Source: Phycomyces nitens (taxonomy: Eukaryota > Mucoromycota > Mucoromycetes > Mucorales > Phycomycetaceae). From it: a DNA stretch of 64,000 nt. Shown one piece after another: positions 23,090-35,061 of this stretch. The stretch is taken from positions 2,170,001-2,234,000 of the forward strand of contig JAHRBC010000001.1 of assembly GCA_022702545.1 (NCBI GenBank), in the 5' to 3' direction. The translations under genes were made by a program, and so were the position numbers. Within the stretch, counting starts at the first letter, position 1. Every line of letters starts with the position of its first letter. Under the pieces are notes generated by a model. That model had not been told where the DNA came from. It ran no database searches and saw nothing but the letters and a program-made list of their open reading frames with translations.

Positions 23090-24266
23090 ACGTACAAAAT
23101 ATCGTACCACAAATATTTCCTTGTTTGTTCTTTTTTAAAAATGTAAGCTAAATAGAATCCCTGGCCCTTTTTATCATGATAAACAATGCGAAGGATTCTA
23201 TAGGATAGCCAGATTCACAGAATTAGCTTATCCTGACCATTTTTCATCTTGGGGCCACAAGTTGTATGATTTGGATATTAGGCCTAATGTTCAAATAGTC
23301 AACTGGATATCTAACCTGTGCTGCAAGTAGCTGTGATGACAAATGAACAAAGCTGAACTATTTATTATTTAATTACCAATCTTAATATCTTGCAAAAGGC
23401 TCCCTAAAACCTTGTATTTGGTAGGCTATAGCTCAATATGATAAATAAATAGCAATATGCATGTGCGAGTATGCAAAAAGGTAAATACATTGGTTTTCAT
23501 TCTTTCCTGCCAAAGTCTTTGGAAAAGGGACACAAAGTGTACTGGTAGGTCGGATAAGAAAAAAAAAAGGTCAAGATGAACCTTATTATATATTTCACCA
23601 TACAGCAAAGGCTTTTTCGTGTGATACAAAAAAAAGCAATGAAGATGTTCAAGAATGGTTTGTCCTCGCCAAGTACAGATTGAATTTGTGATTTTAAATA
23701 TCTATGCAGAATTGTCAAGAAATCAAAGAGAGAGAGAGAATCAAAAACGGTTTGGGTACACCCAAGATCGATGGGCGTAGCTTTATTTTGTATTTTGTAT
23801 TTTCTTGTGTGCAGATTATCTAATAAGCTTTGAACAAGGAGTTGTATTCACTGTTTCAGAAATCCATTAATGATAATATTGTTATTATCTTGTCACTAAA
23901 TACGAACAATGTCGTCAATACAAGTGTATCTGTGGCACTATTCTCACTCAAACCAGATTTCAATAGTATGCAACTCACACCTAGCCAAATATTTCCAAGG
24001 TAAATTAAATGACCATGATCCATGTCAAACGTCAAAATGCTCTTGAATTGGTCTTTAACCAAAGACCGGTATTGACTCTTGGATATCCAAACCATGCCAC
24101 TCATAATCATAGTACTGGAGAGCTATCAATGATTGCCAAGATAATAAATAAAATTATTCTTGTACAATGTTGTACAAGTCACTCTGGACAAATCCAGTCT
24201 GCTACTATCCAAATCCATCCTCGTGTCTTGTATGGATCTAAAGTTATCTGTCCTTGGTATAAAGGT
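23090..24266. other. Intergenic, no gene seen
   Basis: AT-rich sequence up to the left inverted-repeat arm. Contains a short GA repeat near 23728 but no convincing coding region. Confidence 0.4.
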
Positions 24267-25679
24267 CGGGTATTTAATAAAAGTGTCGGGGAATACATGG
24301 ATTTAAAGGGCGGACGTTCTAAATCTCAATGGGCGGGATTTATTGTTGATAATTGAAAAACAGTTTATTACAGTGGTTCTCGCTTGAGTTCACAAAATCC
24401 AGTTTTCGCAAGACGTTGATAAAATTTTCTCAAGACGCTTTATTTATTTACTAAAGACGTTCTTGACTATCAAGAAATACCTGACATCTCATCCACTCCT
24501 ATAAAATGAATTGCCCATTTATTTTCGATTTAAAAAGTCTACTTTGTTACTCTAAATAACTCGTACAGTCCCAAATGACAGAAAATTATTAAGATACGTT
24601 GGTTAGTTCACAAGATGCTGTTATGTAGAGCTATGACGACCCCAATAACGAATTCAAGCTGACAAAACTTTTGGATTATCATCAGTTTGATAAAATTTAT
24701 AGCAAGCTAAAGGAAGATACTGTTGAAACTGATTCTATTGAACCTTTAGACAATACAACAATCGTAGAAAAGAACAAACAAAATAAAAAAGACTGCTCAT
24801 AAAACAACAAAACAAGTTTGTAGGCTTTATATTGACGGTTTTCTAAGATGGGTCAATCTAATAGTATGCTCAATTGCAACATAACTGGCTGCTAGAGCAA
24901 ACATCAATTTAAGAGCAATTTAAAAGTAAATGGCCGAATTAGAAAGCAACCACGAAAAAAAAGGTTCCCTTCTTATCCAACAATAGAAACAAAGGTGATC
25001 GAAAATCAAAATTGAACAACGGGCACACTGAATTCAACTTGCATATAAGGCCAATAGGATGGTCTGAGAAGGCACGCCTGTGAACTTTGAAGTACCAATC
25101 CGAAGAGGAATCTCAGTTACAATCCTTGGATCTGTAACTGCAAAATGGTTATTGACATCTCCATGCATGAATTCAATGGGCCAAAGAAGAGAAAGACAGC
25201 CGGTTTGTCAAACACCAAAGTCAAGAATTTTCAAGCATAGGTGCAAGGATACTACATCATTATGGACAATGCGGCAAAACATAAGAGTCATTGAAGACAT
25301 ACATATATCTAGGATGGATCTTATTCATCTTTCTTAAATCCAATCGAGGGATGTTGGCCAAAAAAAAGGTCTTTCATAGTGATAAGCTGAACAAAAACAA
25401 AGGAGTAATTGAAGATAGAATAATTGAGTCATCTAAAAGAATTACAACAAGCAATCTTACAAACTATGCCAAACATTCTCTTACTTTATTTGATCGTTGT
25501 CTAAATGAAGAACGTGATCTTTCAATAACAATCATAATATAATAGCTATTGGTATTTTGCTTATACACTTGGCGTCTTGAGTAAATAAATAAAACGTCTT
25601 AATATTCAAGACTGGACATCTTACGAAAACTGAATTTTGCAAACCTAAAAAGAGAACCGCCGTATTTGTGAAGAATAAT
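24267..25679 (+). repeat. Left arm of a 1.41-kb inverted repeat
   Basis: This segment is almost identical (about 99% by eye) to the reverse complement of 28325-29739. It contains a whole dead transposon (24371-25662), 104 nt of outer flank and about 15 nt of inner flank. The match stops sharply at both edges. Because the repeat extends beyond the transposon ends, it looks like a duplicated and inverted chromosomal segment rather than two separate insertions. Confidence 0.85.
24371..25662 (+). mobile_element. Degenerate Tc1/mariner-IS630-type transposon, left copy
   Basis: The ends are imperfect terminal inverted repeats: CAGTGGTTCTCGCTTGAG at the left, and at the right the reverse complement of CGGCGGTTCTCTTTTTAGG. 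Homology continues for about 90 nt (CAGTTTTCG, then TTTATTTATTTACT). The element is flanked by TA on both sides (24369-24370 and 25663-25664), the target duplication of this superfamily. Inside are broken pieces of a DDE transposase. A Lys-rich N-terminal part lies near 24630-24860. A DDE-like strand (EVPIRRGISVTILGSV) is followed by a MDNAAKH-like region read in shifted frames, and an NPIE-like stretch leads to KLNKNKGVIEDRIIESSK. Several stops and frameshifts show it is inactive. Confidence 0.8.
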
Positions 25680-28324
25680 GGCTTTTCTAATTTGAGCTCA
25701 ATTACATTTATTATGTCGTTTCTTGTCAGGAATCGATCTAGGCAAAAGCAAAAACAGAGAAAACAGGCAGAGAGTTTGAAGATAGATTCATTTAATAAAG
25801 ATGTTTATTTGATCCTTCTACGATCAAGCTCTAGGGGCGTTTATATGAATATTTCTAGCTAATGTCTACTAAGATAATTATAATAATTGGTTCTATGGAG
25901 TGTCTTTACAAGGAAGGTAAGAGAATAATACTATTGGTTTAAAGGTGCGATGTCCGGATCCGGTTATGATTGGTCAATCAATTTTACCAATAGGGTGTTT
26001 CTTACATATGGTTTAAGTTGAATGAAATAGAATGACGAATCAATTTGAACTTACCTTGTATTTTACAATTGCTTTGCTGAATATGCATATCTTCTTGGTT
26101 TCAGCAGTAATCAATCTATCAACTTCATTTTCAATCGATTTTTCGAGAGTGTATAATGATTTTAAATGTTCTTTGACAACAGTGTATTGGTTTCCAAGGA
26201 TAGATTTAGTTCCAGCATCTTGACGTGTTGTAATAAAGCAAACTAAATAAGATCATTTAGTAATTATGCTCAAGTCCCTTTTTCATACAATAGGCAACTT
26301 ACTCATGTTTATAAAGGAAATCAACTCTTTGAGTATTTTCTCTCCACGTATTCAAATCGCTTTTAATTGAAAGAGCATTAAAACTGGGTCTGGTATTAAA
26401 GAAGTGGTCGATTTTGTCATTTTGCAAAGTAGCTGTAGAAGACGACTGATCATATGAAACATTCAAAAACCGGTAATGATAAATTCAATGTCTCACATAT
26501 ACCGTTTTCCAATGGACTTATAACCAACAAAGAATTGACAACTTCATTGTCTGCTTGGAGGTGTAGATTGCAATGTAACTTCCTTCTCTTATTGGCTAGT
26601 TGTGATATTTTGATCTTGGGACTTTTCGCTTTGGCCTATCGAGACAAAAAGGGAACGAGTTGGTCTTCAGAGTAAAGAAGTTAATCGTGTCAATTTTACA
26701 CTTATTATCTCTCCATTTAAAGTAAACCAATCAACTTGATTTTTGTCCGTAATAAACTGTCAAATTAGCAACATTAATATGACTATATCATATAGTTTTT
26801 TTTTGCCTTTGGATCATATTACTTCTTAATGCTCTGGAAATGTCAAATTCAAAATGCTTCAATGGTTTATTCAGTTGTTTCCACGTCTTTGGTTGTCGAG
26901 ACCATATAATTGATTACGCACTGTTTATTTTCATCAATAAACTTACCAAGTTTAATTTGATTCCTGGCTGAATCCTTGAGATGGGCTCGTATTATTTCCA
27001 TAATAAAATCGTTTTGTTGATTATTCATGAAATTCGATTTTCTTACATTTTTTTTTGGTTTGTAGGGTGACGGGCCTCTGATTTATTGTGGGCATCTTAT
27101 AAAATGAGATGGAAACCACTGAATTTGTTTTTGGCTTTTCTAGTTTTCTATGTTTTTGTGGGTTTTAAATTATTAGGAAGGAATGCAACTATGATGGGAT
27201 GTCGAGAGATAATTCTGCTTGAATGCGCAAAACTGCGAGAGAGACAGAGAGAATAGCAGAAGACTGAAACGGAGAGTTGTCGAATACAGCGGCCCAGTGG
27301 TGGCGCCAGGTAGCCTGGAGAGTGCAGCTGATAACGCAGGCAGAGGGAATGGAGGTGTTGAGAGATGCTGGGAAGCGTCGATCTTCTTACAATTTTAATA
27401 GTCTAATAAAAAAATAAGACTGATGTCAGAAATAATTACGTTTCTTTTTTCTAACAGTTTAAAATAATAATAGTTTATGCAGCTTTCTTTATGTAATATT
27501 TTATACATGAAAGATGATTACAAAGCGGTTTGCTTTTAGCACATCGCTTCGGTATTCCTTCGCCCTGTCATTTCTTTTGAAGTGAAGATGTCTATGAGAA
27601 ACTTCTTTACTAAAATCTTGATGGATGCCTCAATTATATTGACATTTTAATGGCAGCAGCTGCTTTGAGGTAAAAAGCTAGTTTTACAGCTTCATATGTA
27701 AACTATACTTGCATAGGCCACCTATTATTCACAAATGACATACACTATATTTTATTATCTTCGTTAAACTTGGCAATGACACTGATTAATCCAGTTAATC
27801 AATTACACAATACTTATTAGCGAGACATATTTTACGTTGATATACTTATATGATACTCAAACCGTAGTATACTTTGTAAATACCACACATATTCAATTCA
27901 GGCGCTTTATTTGCTTGCATAGCATCTATTGATATATGTAATATTATAGAGAGCACAATGAGACAACTATTAGTAATACGAAAAGATGCGCATATAGGCG
28001 ACAGCTACTATACCTATGAAGGAGAAAAACAGCTACAGTCACGAGAGGGTTCTTTGATATAACTGCATAAATCCAAACATTGCAACTGCGTGCAGGGAAC
28101 TAATTATTAAGATATTCTGTGCTAAATCTCTTTCCAAACTTTGATACCTTTCAATACATATATGGTAACATTTGCAAGGGTTCTTGTTACTACAAGAAGA
28201 GCTTTATTAGTTACTACATTATAGCAATTGTTTGGTAATACCATTAATTGAAATCAGCATTCTCTTATCTTAGACATATCGACCGTTATACGATATTCTC
28301 TTTTCCCGCCTGACAGGTGAATGA
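25680..28324. other. Spacer between the inverted arms
   Basis: A 2.6-kb AT-rich spacer containing a decayed minus-strand gene (see 26050-27028) and a G/C-richer patch at about 27190-27375. The remainder, 27400-28324, shows no gene. Confidence 0.5.
26050..27028 (-). pseudogene. Decayed unrecognised gene inside the inverted-repeat spacer
   Basis: Protein-like minus-strand pieces occur in order. MNNQQNDFIMEIIRAHLKDS lies near 27028 and ends at a GTAAGT donor. DKNQVDWFTLNGEIISVK lies near 26740, then KAKSPKIKISQLANKRRKLH near 26640. DHFFNTRPSFNALSIKSDLN lies near 26400, then VVKEHLKSLYTLEKSIENEV near 26160. In-frame stops and phase clashes at junctions prevent a continuous model. I do not recognise the family; it may be a host gene or cargo of a mobile element. 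Confidence 0.35.
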
Positions 28325-29739
28325 ATTATTCTTCACAAATACGGCGGTTCTCTTTTTAGGTTTGCAAAATTCAGTTTTCGTAAGATGTCCAGTCTTGAAT
28401 ATTAAGACGTTTTATTTATTTACTCAAGACGCCAAGTGTATAAGCAAAATACCAATAGCTATTATATTATGATTGTTATTGAAAGATCACGTTCTTCATT
28501 TAGACAACGATCAAATAAAGTAAGAGAATGTTTGGCATAGTTTGTAAGATTGCTTGTTGTAATTCTTTTAGATGACTCAATTATTCTATCTTCAATTACT
28601 CCTTTGTTTTTGTTCAGCTTATCACTATGAAAGACCTTTTTTTTTGGCCAACATCCCTCGATTGGATTTAAGAAAGATGAATAAGATCCATCCTAGATAT
28701 ATGTATGTCTTCAATGACTCTTATGTTTTGCCGCATTGTCCATAATGATGTAGTATCCTTGCACCTATGCTTGAAAATTCTTGACTTTGGTGTTTGACAA
28801 ACCGGCTGTCTTTCTCTTCTTTGGCCCATTGAATTCATGCATGGAGATGTCAATAACCATTTTGCAGTTACAGATCCAAGGATTGTAACTGAGATTCCTC
28901 TTCGGATTGGTACTTCAAAGTTCACAGGCGTGCCTTCTCAGACCATCCTATTGGCCTTATATGCAAGTTGAATTCAGTGTGCCCGTTGTTCAATTTTGAT
29001 TTTCGATCACCTTTGTTTCTATTGTTGGATAAGAAGGGAACCTTTTTTTTTCGTGGTTGCTTTCTAATTCGGCCATTTACTTTTAAATTGCTCTTAAATT
29101 GATGTTTGCTCTAGCAGCCAGTTATGTTGCAATTGAGCATACTATTAGATTGACCCATCTTAGAAAACCGTCAATATAAAGCCTACAAACTTGTTTTGTT
29201 GTTTTATGAGCAGTCTTTTTTATTTTGTTTGTTCTTTTCTACGATTGTTGTATTGTCTAAAGGTTCAATAGAATCAGTTTCAACAGTATCTTCCTTTAGC
29301 TTGCTATAAATTTTATCAAACTGATGATAATCCAAAAGTTTTGTCAGCTTGAATTCGTTATTGGGGTCGTCATAGCTCTACATAACAGCATCTTGTGAAC
29401 CAACCAACGTATCTTAATAATTTTCTGTCATTTGGGACTGTACGAGTTATTTAGAGTAACAAAGTAGACTTTTTAAATCGAAAATAAATGGGCAATTCAT
29501 TTTATAGGAGTGGATGAGGTGTCAGGTATTTCTTGATAGTCAAGAACGTCTTTAGTAAATAAATAAAGCGTGTTGAGAAAATTTTATCAACGTCTTGCGA
29601 AAACTGGATTTTGTGAACTCAAGCGAGAACCACTGTAATAAACTGTTTTTCAATTATCAACAATAAACCCCGCCCATTGAGATTTAGAACGTCCGCCCTT
29701 TGAATCCATGTATTCCCCGACACTTTTATTAAACACCCG
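28325..29739 (-). repeat. Right arm of the 1.41-kb inverted repeat
   Basis: Reverse complement of the segment at 24267-25679 with only scattered single-base differences (for example in the outer flank at three positions). It carries the right transposon copy at 28342-29635. The outer edge lies about 180 nt from the stop codon of the PP2C-type phosphatase gene, within its likely 3' untranslated region. Confidence 0.85.
28342..29635 (-). mobile_element. Degenerate Tc1/mariner-IS630-type transposon, right copy
   Basis: Same element as the left copy in inverted orientation, flanked by TA (28340-28341 and 29636-29637). An 85-codon open stretch containing EVPIRRGISVTILGSV is identical in both copies, and so are the stops and frameshifts around it. 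Shared lesions mean the element was already dead when it was copied. Confidence 0.8.
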
Positions 29740-29915
29740 CCATTTGGCGTTACTTTTACACTGTAAATTCCTTTTTGATTTATTATTGCCAATTGTCGCC
29801 TGGTAAGACTGCCTGAACACAAGCATTTCTTTTTTGTAGCTCCCTGTACTTTCTATAGTTTTGTGGAAATTAAAGACTCGAGTCTTTTTTTTTATAGATT
29901 TTATTTTCTGTGAAT

Positions 29916-31544
29916 TCAAAGACGAGCCCAAATCCACCCAGTTAACCAGGAAGATGGCTTTGGGGTATAAATAGGCCCATCGCTTGTATCCACTGGTTTG
30001 CATTCCTCTAGTCTACCCATGGCTGGATCGTAGGGCTCCTCGTCTGACTGGAGCTGGATTACGGTGACAGTTATGTCATCACGGTAATTGCGAGAAGGCG
30101 TACGGGTCAGTCGCTTGGAGAGCTCAAGAGTTGGGTCAGTAACAGGCTGTCTAGCCCCAACGTTCTTGTAAACTGCATCAACCAAGAGGGCCTGTCTAAT
30201 CATGTGGGTGGCAGGGTTTGCATCAGGGCCCTTTGTAGAGATGAGTTTGGCAGCAACCTGATCACCATCTGAGCTTCGAACATTATCCCAACTGAGCTCA
30301 TCCCACAACCCATCGGTACCCAGGATAATGTACTTGTCTTGTGGAGTAAGTTTATGGTGGGAAACCAGTGGTTTAGAGGACAGATAAGGAGGTGTGTGAT
30401 AATGGACAACAATGCGATGGTGGTAACGGGCAAAGGTACGATAGATATCATATGGGATAAAAGGCAGGACCTTCATCTGGTAGGGAACAGGGACCTTGTA
30501 CATGATGTCGCCAAATGCTGCAAACATATCTTTAGTGATTATATCTAGAGATTTGGTACCTACATCCTCCAACTGCAATCAGGCCAAAGATGCGCTTTCT
30601 CTTGACAATGTCATCAGCTTCATTTGGAGGGTGTTGGGAGATCATGTATGCCTTCCAGTCTGGATGAGCAGGCGACTGTTCCTCAACCAGTCTGCGGCCA
30701 GTCCAGGAACCATCTAGCTCTTTTCTGACAACTAGAAAACAGGTTGAGTGGTTATTACTAGACAGACATTATGGTCTGTAGCTTACCTACGACGCGTGAA
30801 TCTCCAGTATTGGCAGCATAGAGATCATCTCCATCTAGGTAGACTGCACATGCACATGAGCCAGTGATGGCTTCCCGAATGTACTTTTCAGCCGCAGCAG
30901 GGTTGGGATGGCGGCGGACGGCATCCTGAATGTCATTTTCTTTGGCACGGTTGAGGTTCTTTGGAAACAGGTCATAGAACCGCTGCTGGATATCGGCGTC
31001 AAGGGTAACAAACGCTTGACTGATTGTGGACTCCACAGCCTCGGGGGTTTGTGGTTTGTCAGAATCAAGCTGACGAGCGACATACTTTGGGAGCTGGGTC
31101 TTTATCATTCTTGAGCAGTCTGGACCAATGTGGCCTATATGAAAGTCTTGATGGTTAACTAAAAATGGTTGGTTTCTAAAGAGACTGACCATCATAGACA
31201 CCGGCAATCAAACCCTGGGAGCCAACTAGATTGACACTATAGTTGTCTTCTACAGGGTTGTTTGATGCTACCTGGCTGGTGTATACAGCCTTGACGCGGT
31301 CGAGGGGAGTCCGAGTGACGGACTGGTCCGCTCTGAGACGCTGGTCGATGGCTTCGGGAGACAGGAGAGTGAATGGACGATTGTCTCTGTACTGTGGTTG
31401 TGCAGGAATGGCCTGTTGACTTTTCAACATCTGCTGCTGCTTTTGTTCAAAGGCATCTTGCTGTTGTCTATAGACGATGTAGCCTACACCCGAAAGACCG
31501 ATTCCGGTGATTGTGGTGACAGCAGCACGGATTGGAATTGGCAT
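29916..31544 (-). CDS. PP2C-family phosphatase, pyruvate dehydrogenase phosphatase-like
   Basis: Four exons (31544-31190, 31134-30787, 30731-30564, 30517-29916) give 490 residues. PP2C metal-binding motifs are in order: GVYDGHIGPDCS, then ANTGDSRVV, then ILGTDGLWDELSWDN, and finally RNYRDDITVTVI. The segment SFGDIMYK corresponds to the FGD motif of pyruvate dehydrogenase phosphatases. The N-terminus is basic, with a hydrophobic stretch TTITGIGLSGVGYIVY, compatible with mitochondrial targeting and a membrane anchor. It likely dephosphorylates a mitochondrial substrate such as the pyruvate dehydrogenase E1 subunit; the substrate is inferred from family. The inverted-repeat arm begins just beyond its stop. 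Confidence 0.88.
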
Positions 31545-32811
31545 TAGATGTAAAAGGACCTTTGGAAGGTGGCCCTTTTTTGGACACCAAAGGAGTTCTT
31601 TATTTTTCTAGCTCCCCCCAATTGTTTGTTTGTGTGCTGGAGGATTAGAGCGGAGACTAAGCCACAGACAATATTCAGTTTTTGTAGGTTGGTATTTAAT
31701 GGGTGGATCAATTGAAGGATCGAGAAGGACGAGTAATTCGTTGCTAGGCTACTGGTATCCATGGAAAATGACAGTGATGTGTGGGAATTGACAAGACGAT
31801 TTGTGTTTCAAAATATTATATATTGGATATTATAAATGGCATAGTTACTTGGTGAATAAGAATAAAATAAGAATGTAAAGCAAGGTCTCCTGATTTCTGT
31901 GCTCCAATAGAGATTTATTTACATTGCCTAGAGTGAGGGTACACAGTGAATGCAGAATGTGATTGGACCATGGTAGCCATTGCTGCTGTAGAGAAAGACA
32001 ACAATGTGTACAGACCATTTTATATAATAATAATTTATATTACTGTATGATAGTAGTAGTAATAATACTAATACTACTAATAGAAATAATAACAAACCTG
32101 CCTATCAAAATCAATGCATGAATATAGCAGCAGTCGAATTACATTATTCTTAATGTGATCTCAAAGACTGGCCTTTTACGTGTACAAGTGACGTCATTGC
32201 AATGCACAATATGTTTCTGATGCCACAATGTTGAATTGATGAATTTGAGGCAAGTAAAGAGGCTTCGGAGTAGACTGGTCGGATAAGATCAAATTTATAC
32301 CGAAACTTTATTCGGTCACAAATGATGGGAACGATTCGATACAGGGCGGATCACCAACAGATGGCCTTTGATTGCCCATTGTCTGATTGAATTGGCAGCG
32401 TAGAAACAGAGAGATTAACGAGCAATTCCAGACGCCAACCTGCATTTTTTTTTAAAAAAAAATAAATATAAATAAATAAATAAATAAATTATAGTCATTT
32501 AATAACTTGAAACTTTTTTTTTTGTTTTGGGTTGCCTAGTTACCATTTTGGTTTAAGCTCAAACTGTCACTGCTTTTTTCTTCATTTGTTGCCCTTCCTT
32601 CTTTCTCTCCTTCTTCTTTTCTTTTCTTTTTGTAATTCTCTTTTTTTTATTTTTATTATTTTTATTATTTTTTATTTTTATTATTATTTTAATATTTATT
32701 GATTTCGATTCTCATTTCTATATATTATTATTATCATTTCATTTATTATTTTTCCCCTGCCAGACTCCAAATATCGATATTCTATTCAAACAGCCTCTTT
32801 TGATCATTAGG
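31545..32811. other. Divergent intergenic region with simple repeats
   Basis: About 1.27 kb between the PP2C-type gene (-) and the PHD gene (+). It carries ATA/TAA trinucleotide runs (near 32020-32090), an AAAT run near 32460 and long T/C-rich tracts at 32570-32760, typical of fungal 5' leaders. No gene was seen. Confidence 0.4.
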
Positions 32812-34472
32812 ATGAAATCACCATTGTAAGCCAAAGGGATATCTATATACTCTTTTTATTACTTGTCCAACGATACACCATGTCTTGACAATTCTTTAAT
32901 GGTTTGCTTAGACAGGACTCCCAATCAAACGGATCCACCGGTTCCAGTGCCCGCACCACAAGAGTCACCAAGCCAACCCCTGTTAAAAAGACATTCCGTG
33001 TTGCCCTCAAATCCCACTCTTCTTCTCCTGCGGACATTCCCAAGAATCATCCATCCGTCCATCATGACGTGAGTCCACTTGCGGCCAAGCTCAGACAACG
33101 CTTGTCAGCGGCAATGGCCACACTAGCCGTTCCCAGCCCAACACACGTCACATCTCCGCACGCCAAACCATCCTTCCCCCACGCCTCGCCGTCTCCTGCC
33201 CACCTGTCGCCCGCTGATTGGCCCAATCCTCCCAGGTTGCGCAATCTGCGTCTGCTCAAAGACTACCTGGCACTCGTTGCCATGGAGGGTTACCAGGTTG
33301 ACATGGAGCCAGACGCCATCCAAATCACCGTCTCAGATCAAAGTCACGCCATGTCCACCCACCAAGCCATCGGCCATCAGGGCGCAGTCTGGATCGAAGC
33401 ACTTGTACATGCACCGTCGGAAATGGAGAGTCAACTAAAACCCACCCACAAAGGTAAATAGGGCTGCAGTCTGAATTGTCCATATTAACCTGTCTTTCTT
33501 TATAGAGCCTTTACCTTTTACGGTAAGCCGAGGGCTCGATCGCCGCCGTCCAGGTCGACCGTCGAAACTCAAATGTGTCTTGTACGACCAAGAACTTGGC
33601 CCTGTCAAGAAACCAGACGAAAGATTGCGGACAAAGCGCCACCAGCGACCAACCCGCAAGGCACTCGACTGGACCGAGGAATTGAAGCGAAAAAAGAAGC
33701 CGGCCACAGAGCCCAGTTTGGTCCAATGCATCTGCAACACCCCCCACGAAGAGTTTGGCTCAATGGTCCAGTGCGACGATTGCTCGTCCTGGCTCCATGT
33801 CGACTGTCTTGCTCTCAATGGCACTGAACTCGAGGAGACCTTCCGCTGTCCGTCATGCTACATGTCCCTGGGGGCAGGCAAGACGGCCAAGCTCCTCAGT
33901 GCAGTCACCTGGCGCTATGTCGCCCAGTGGAAGAGCCGGCGTCTGGCAGCAGCCATGCATTGCGATTCAGGCAGCGACGACGACGACGACATGCCAAACA
34001 GACCAAAAACCAACGAAGCCCATCCGTCTCTCTCACTCTCCACCCTTCTTCCACCCGCTCTTGTTCCGGACCGGCTGGCTATCTCGCCCGAATGTCCAGT
34101 CTCGAGTCCAGCCCACAGCGAAGACACCGAGAGCCCCAGCGAGGCCAGCACTCCCGACCACGGCTATGGGTTTGATTGCTTTGACACCGAAGACCCCCAC
34201 AATGTTGGGTATTTTGGCCACGGATACTTTGGACAGGCAGATCCAATCAAGGAAGACCTCCTTGGCGCCCTAGCCAGTGACGTGTTTCTCTGTGAGAATA
34301 TGTAGGTTATATTAACGCTTTTGGTATTATTATTTCTGTTGCTAACCTAACCAACAGTGACAATGCCATGAGCCCTGTTAGCCCTACAACCATGGACTTT
34401 GCGCCTGATATTCCACCGTCCTACATCTGCTCCCAGTACCTCTCTGAAATGTCGACCATTGAAGACCTCTAA
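32812..34472 (+). CDS. PHD-finger protein
   Basis: Four exons (32812-32825, 32912-33453, 33506-34301, 34358-34472) give 488 residues. The first exon is only 14 nt. A Pro/Ser-rich N-terminal region precedes a basic stretch. Near residues 255-310 is a C4HC3 PHD finger: VQCICNTPHEEFGSMVQC, DDCSSWLHVDCLAL, then FRCPSC. The C-terminal part is acidic and Ser/Pro-rich with a Gly/Tyr/Phe segment, and the protein ends STIEDL. PHD fingers of this type read histone H3 tails, often H3K4me3, so a chromatin role is likely. I cannot name an orthologue. The gene is distinctly richer in G/C than its surroundings. Confidence 0.8.
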
Positions 34473-35061
34473 GTGGCATCCCAAAAAAACCCAACCAAAA
34501 AAAAAAGCAAAAAAGTTGAAAACCAACAAAATACATCATATACATCTCTTACATCCCCCCCTTTTTTTCTTTATTTTTTATTTTGAAAAAACTGTAAATA
34601 TTCTAAACCCAATATCTTTCTCTTCTTCTTCTTTCTATTGTACCATAATTCTATTCTTTATAATTATTTCTTGCATCTATCATTCTACACTGTGTGGACA
34701 AAGATTAAAAATTACAAAAATACAAAAATACCAAAAAAATGGGTTTAATTTCTAGAAATCACAAAAACTGTTGTTATTGATTGCCAGAGAATGTCATGCA
34801 GGCAATACACAATGTGCTCCATAAATCTCAATTCCAATTGTAAGCAACAGCCAAGCACAATAACAAACCACTCTACAGATCCATTGGAATGTAGAACAAT
34901 TGCAGAGATTTACATTGGCACATGATTGGAATCTTAATTTCCTTGATGTTTCACGTGATTTTTAATAAGAGCCATCTCTGGTTTTCAAAACGCGCACCTG
35001 TTTTCAGCCTAGGCACTTTCTCTCTTTCTTTCTTTCTTTCTCTCTTTCTTTATTTTTAACA
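34473..35061. other. Intergenic, PEX11 promoter side
   Basis: Roughly 590 nt with a C-run and T-rich stretches. A CT-rich tract (35019-35060) directly precedes the PEX11 start. No gene. Confidence 0.4.

Noticed and set aside
27301..27307. TGGCGCC, resembling a retrovirus-type primer-binding site
   Set aside because: No long terminal repeats or other retroelement signals around it; likely chance in a G/C-rich patch.
24371..29635. Composite transposon with two active inverted ends
   Set aside because: Both transposases are broken in the same places and homology extends beyond the ends, which fits segmental inverted duplication better.
33435..34221. Several long open frames on both strands over the PHD gene
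   Set aside because: High G/C content removes chance stops; only one frame has the PHD finger and splices cleanly.
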